DNA of 8,496 bases, from assembly GCA_050694275.1 (NCBI GenBank), contig JBOGXF010000081.1, forward strand, positions 1-8,496. Reading direction: 5' to 3'. The translations under genes and the position numbers were made by a program. Shown here piece after piece: positions 6,207 through 8,496 of this stretch (position 1 is its first letter; every line of letters begins with the position of its first letter). The notes under the pieces are model-generated. The model saw only the letters and a program-made list of their open reading frames with translations, was not told where the DNA came from and did no database searches. Source of the stretch: JBOGXF01 sp050694275 (lineage in GTDB: Bacteria; Actinomycetota; CADDZG01; WHSQ01).

Positions 6207-7642
6207 CCCTCCGCTCCCGAAGGCTCGGGCAACCGAACCGGAGCCATGAGACCGAGGCCGAACTGGCGGCCGCGCCCGATCACGACCGGTCCGGCCACCG
6301 GCTCATCGAAGACCAGCTGCACGTGCGAGTAGGGCCGAAATTCCTTGCCCTTCCTGCGCGCCTCGTGCGGCATGAGAGAAATGGCGCCCGGAACAAGGGG
6401 GACCCTCACAGAACGGAAAGAGATCGGCTCGGGCAACCCGGCATGCAAGCACCACTGTTTTGCTGACTCGAGGTCGGGCCCTCCTTTCTGCCACTGCTCA
6501 TGCACCACGGGAAAGACCGATACCCATACCCTCGATCTCGTGATCCACCGCCTCGGTCTTGCAGCAAGAGGCTTCGTCTCGCCCGAATAGGGTCGAAGAT
6601 GCGATCGGAAGTAGCCGGAGCGGCCCAGTTCGGGCACATGCCGAAGCGCTGTGCGAACACCATCAACGATGTCGTCGGGCGTTCCCGCAGGGAGCCAGAC
6701 GGCGGCGCCGTGAATCTTGCCCCGTGAGTGTGGATATCCCACGTCCGGCAACGCCAGCCAGCAAACGTGCTGGTACCCGGCACCGTTAAAACCATGACCG
6801 TGAAGCACCTGCGGAACATCGTTGTGCGCATGCCGTTCGTATTTCTCGAGGACGGCTTCCCGAAGCGCCTCGGTTACGGCAAGCACCTTCCGGCCCGAGA
6901 CGGCGGGTTCTAGCCTGAACCAGATCACAATAGGCCGCTTATCCGCCTCCTGGTCCGGAGTCGCCTGATCGGGAGACCGGTAGAAGGAGCGCTCTGAACG
7001 GAACCAGGACCGCCGCACCAGCTCGCCCCCGCTGAAACGCTCGTACATGTCGTCGAGTACATCAAGGAATCCGTCATAGGGAACGGGAAGTGACTCGTCT
7101 CCTGACTCGTCTGAGACCCACTTCTTTTCTGGAATGGTTGTCACGGGTGCAGATGTCTCAACGTGAACGACCACGGGCGAGTCCGCGCAGCCCAGGTAAC
7201 CAACGCGATTAGCCCTCGTGGTCAGCTCGCTCAGCGCCTCTTCTGTCGGCGTTATGTCCTCCCATACATAAAGAACTCGGGGGTCGTGAGGCGCCATCCG
7301 CACTCCTGGTCTGATGGGGCGAGCGGTTCGCCCCGGATAGTCCTGGACGGTCCCCTTATCCGTCTTGTCGACGACGACGTAACGCTCAGACAGGCGAGAC
7401 CGAAGCACCTCGGCTCTCCCATCCGAGTAGATAACCGGCGGACCCGCTCGTTCGAGTTCACGCAGGCCCGAGTCGTCGCCGACACGACGGCGGTCGCCGG
7501 TCCCGCCGCCGGCGACGAGCGCGGAGAACAGCCGGGCCGGACTCGGTGGCCATTCCCCGCGGGGCTGCTCCCCCGTGATGGCGACGTCCTCCGAGTCGGC
7601 GCGATAAGTGCCGTGCAGAAAACGCACCGAGATGGCCAGCAT
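6203..7642 (-). CDS. csb2: Csb2, Cas5-Cas6 type RAMP protein (GSU0054 family)
   Basis: Csb2 is the type I-G RAMP protein thought to combine Cas5 and Cas6 roles: holding the crRNA 5' handle and cutting the repeat hairpin. The protein is 479 residues. The N-terminal RAMP domain starts MLAISVRFLHGTYRAD and contains EWPPSPARLFSALVAG (30-45), a hallmark of the family. The C-terminal half has a His-rich patch (H281, H283, H292, H305, H311, in LHGHG, GYQHVCWLALPDVG and KIHGAA), candidates for catalysis, and ends with a glycine-rich RNA-binding loop, IGRGRQFGLGLM (455-466). The ATG at 7642 is chosen because the family-like sequence begins there and it shares a base with the csb1 stop (TGATG). The frame stays open upstream to 7873, but that stretch is Arg-rich shadow of csb1. 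It overlaps cas3 by 4 nt (ATGA). No damage was seen. Confidence 0.95.
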   Translation of the reverse strand: MLAISVRFLHGTYRADSEDVAITGEQPRGEWPPSPARLFSALVAGGGTGDRRRVGDDSGLRELERAGPPVIYSDGRAEVLRSRLSERYVVVDKTDKGTVQDYPGRTARPIRPGVRMAPHDPRVLYVWEDITPTEEALSELTTRANRVGYLGCADSPVVVHVETSAPVTTIPEKKWVSDESGDESLPVPYDGFLDVLDDMYERFSGGELVRRSWFRSERSFYRSPDQATPDQEADKRPIVIWFRLEPAVSGRKVLAVTEALREAVLEKYERHAHNDVPQVLHGHGFNGAGYQHVCWLALPDVGYPHSRGKIHGAAVWLPAGTPDDIVDGVRTALRHVPELGRSGYFRSHLRPYSGETKPLAARPRRWITRSRVWVSVFPVVHEQWQKGGPDLESAKQWCLHAGLPEPISFRSVRVPLVPGAISLMPHEARRKGKEFRPYSHVQLVFDEPVAGPVVIGRGRQFGLGLMAPVRLPEPSGAEG

Positions 7643-8370
7643 CACTCGTCCAGCGGGTAAGTGCTGCGGATGGCGTCGGCGAGGCTCTTCTTCGGCGTCA
7701 GCACCAGGGGCTCGTCCATCCACCGGCCGCCGACCGGAAGACCTCCCGCCTCCGCTCTTTCCGCGCAGGCGCGGAAAAGGGAAACCGCATCGTCGATGGT
7801 CGGTGGCTCTACAGGTTCGTCCTTGGCGCCGCCCAGCCACGTCCAGGACGGATCCACGGGCCGCAGCTCGCAATCGGAGCGCAGGCTGAATGAACGACCG
7901 AAAGTGGCGACGTGGGCCACGAGACCAAGACTTGCGAGCAACGCTCGGGCAAGCGCGTTCGACTCACCGCCGTTCACCCAGATCCGGCGTAGCCCAGCGA
8001 ACGAAACCGTCGTCTGTTGCTCGATCTCGCGGCACGAGACCGCGGAGAGCGTTCCTCCAACGGGTACTTGGCCGTGGCCTATCTCTGACAGTCGTTCCTT
8101 TGCCTTTCCGCCCCCAGCTTTACTCGACCCCTCGATGAGTTCCCAATCGGTCACATCGTTGGGGTCAAACTGGACTTGCTCATCAACGCTGAGATTGAGC
8201 GGATCGCCTTTGAGGCCCAGTTGCTCTCCGTCGGCCGCAGCCGGTTCGTAGCCGACGACCTCCGAGATCCATGAACGTGCGAGCTTTGCTTGGCTACCCT
8301 TTTTTCCGAGATGCGACTGCCAGAATCCAAACAGCAAGGCTTGCGGGAACCACTCCAGTAACGCCAACGG
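7642..8370 (-). pseudogene. csb1: Csb1 (Cas7 of type I-G), 5' end lost at an IS junction
   Basis: Csb1 (GSU0053 family) is the Cas7-type subunit that polymerises along the crRNA as the Cascade backbone. About 242 residues remain. Recognisable parts are ALLEWFPQALLFGFWQSHLG, KLARSWISEVVGYEP, LGLKGDPLNLSVDE, LSEIGHGQVPVGG, EQQTTVSFAGLRRI and LGLVAHVATFGRSFSLRS. In intact family members these follow a substantial N-terminal region (roughly 100-150 residues, from memory) that is missing here. The reading frame remains open across the junction at 8370/8371 and adds an aberrant tail (FSWPPLWSFSWPP) encoded by the repeated IS end. It continues without a stop to the window edge, with GTG at 8472 as the first plausible start. 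Expression of a chimeric protein is therefore possible, but a normal Cas7 fold is unlikely. The stop overlaps the csb2 ATG by one base. Confidence 0.88.
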
Positions 8371-8496
8371 TGTCGGCGGCCACGAAAAACTCCACAACGG
8401 CGGCCATGAAAATCCCCACTGACGGCCATCAGAAATCCCCACTGACGGCCACCTGATCTCCTCGGAAATCACCGAAGCGAGCGCCCTCCTGGGCTT
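8371..8496. mobile_element. End of an IS21-like insertion sequence, runs off the window
   Basis: At 8371 the sequence switches from Csb1 coding DNA to TGTCGGCGGCCACGAAAAAC and then to a series of short direct repeats. IS21-family elements end in TG...CA and carry several sub-terminal transposase-binding repeats; the GGCCA...AAATCCCCACT style here matches what I recall from actinobacterial IS21-like ends. The TG begins exactly where Csb1 similarity stops. No transposase frame can be recognised in the 45 bases left beyond the repeats, and the other end with its target duplication is outside the window. Assignment to IS21 is inference from the end structure; another element type, or a rearrangement bringing this end next to csb1, is possible. 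Confidence 0.65.
8375..8451 (+). repeat. Four sub-terminal direct repeats of the IS end (22-24 bp)
   Basis: CGGCCA recurs at 8377, 8401, 8423 and 8446, with spacings of 24, 22 and 23 bases. Units 2 and 3 share AAATCCCCACTGACGGCCA. Unit 1 is more diverged (AAAACTCCACAAC), and unit 4 is followed by CTGATCTCC. The roughly two-turn spacing would place protein-binding sites on the same helical face, as expected for transposase binding at an IS21-type end. Read on the minus strand in the csb1 frame, the repeats encode the odd Trp-Pro-rich peptide at the head of the truncated Csb1 frame. Confidence 0.85.

Noticed and set aside
7643..7873. 77-codon upstream extension of the csb2 frame
   Set aside because: It lies wholly inside csb1, is Arg-rich shadow coding with no family resemblance, and the Csb2 N-terminal motif begins exactly at the coupled ATG at 7642.

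Overview
The window is a high-GC bacterial segment, probably actinobacterial judging by base composition and gene style, although no taxonomic marker is present. Almost all of it is one CRISPR-Cas locus of type I-G (formerly I-U). Seven cas genes lie head to tail on the minus strand, from about 8370 down to 626, and a short CRISPR array follows at 235-502.

Reading in the direction of transcription (right to left), the order is: the end of an IS21-like insertion sequence (8371 to the window edge), a 5'-truncated csb1/cas7 (7642-8370), csb2 (Cas5-Cas6 type, 6203-7642), cas3 with helicase first and HD nuclease last (3435-6206), a 297-residue Cas8-like or 'Cas3-extension' protein (2542-3435), cas4 (1930-2551), cas1 (917-1942), cas2 (626-917), a 123-bp leader-like gap (503-625), and an array of four 37-bp repeats with three spacers. 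Bases 1-234 hold an imperfect triplicated tandem repeat and no convincing gene. Every gene junction overlaps by 1-13 nt, so the set looks like a single translationally coupled operon.

By family, Csb1 (backbone), Csb2 (5' handle cap and crRNA processing) and the Cas8-like protein would form Cascade. Cas3 would unwind and degrade the target, and Cas4, Cas1 and Cas2 would acquire spacers. No full-length Csx17 large subunit is in the window.

The locus appears damaged in three independent places. (1) An IS21-like end with four 22-24 bp sub-terminal repeats begins with TG exactly where Csb1 homology stops, so Csb1 has lost its N-terminal part. (2) cas4 carries one extra base in a C5 run (2176-2180); removing it restores a complete 206-residue Cas4. 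(3) cas2 carries one extra base near 896; removing it restores a canonical 96-residue Cas2 whose start is coupled to the cas1 stop. The two indels may be sequencing errors or real decay. The IS junction is structural and harder to explain as an error. If all are real, this is a decaying I-G locus with a short array, possibly still able to express intact Cas1, Cas3, Csb2 and the Cas8-like protein.
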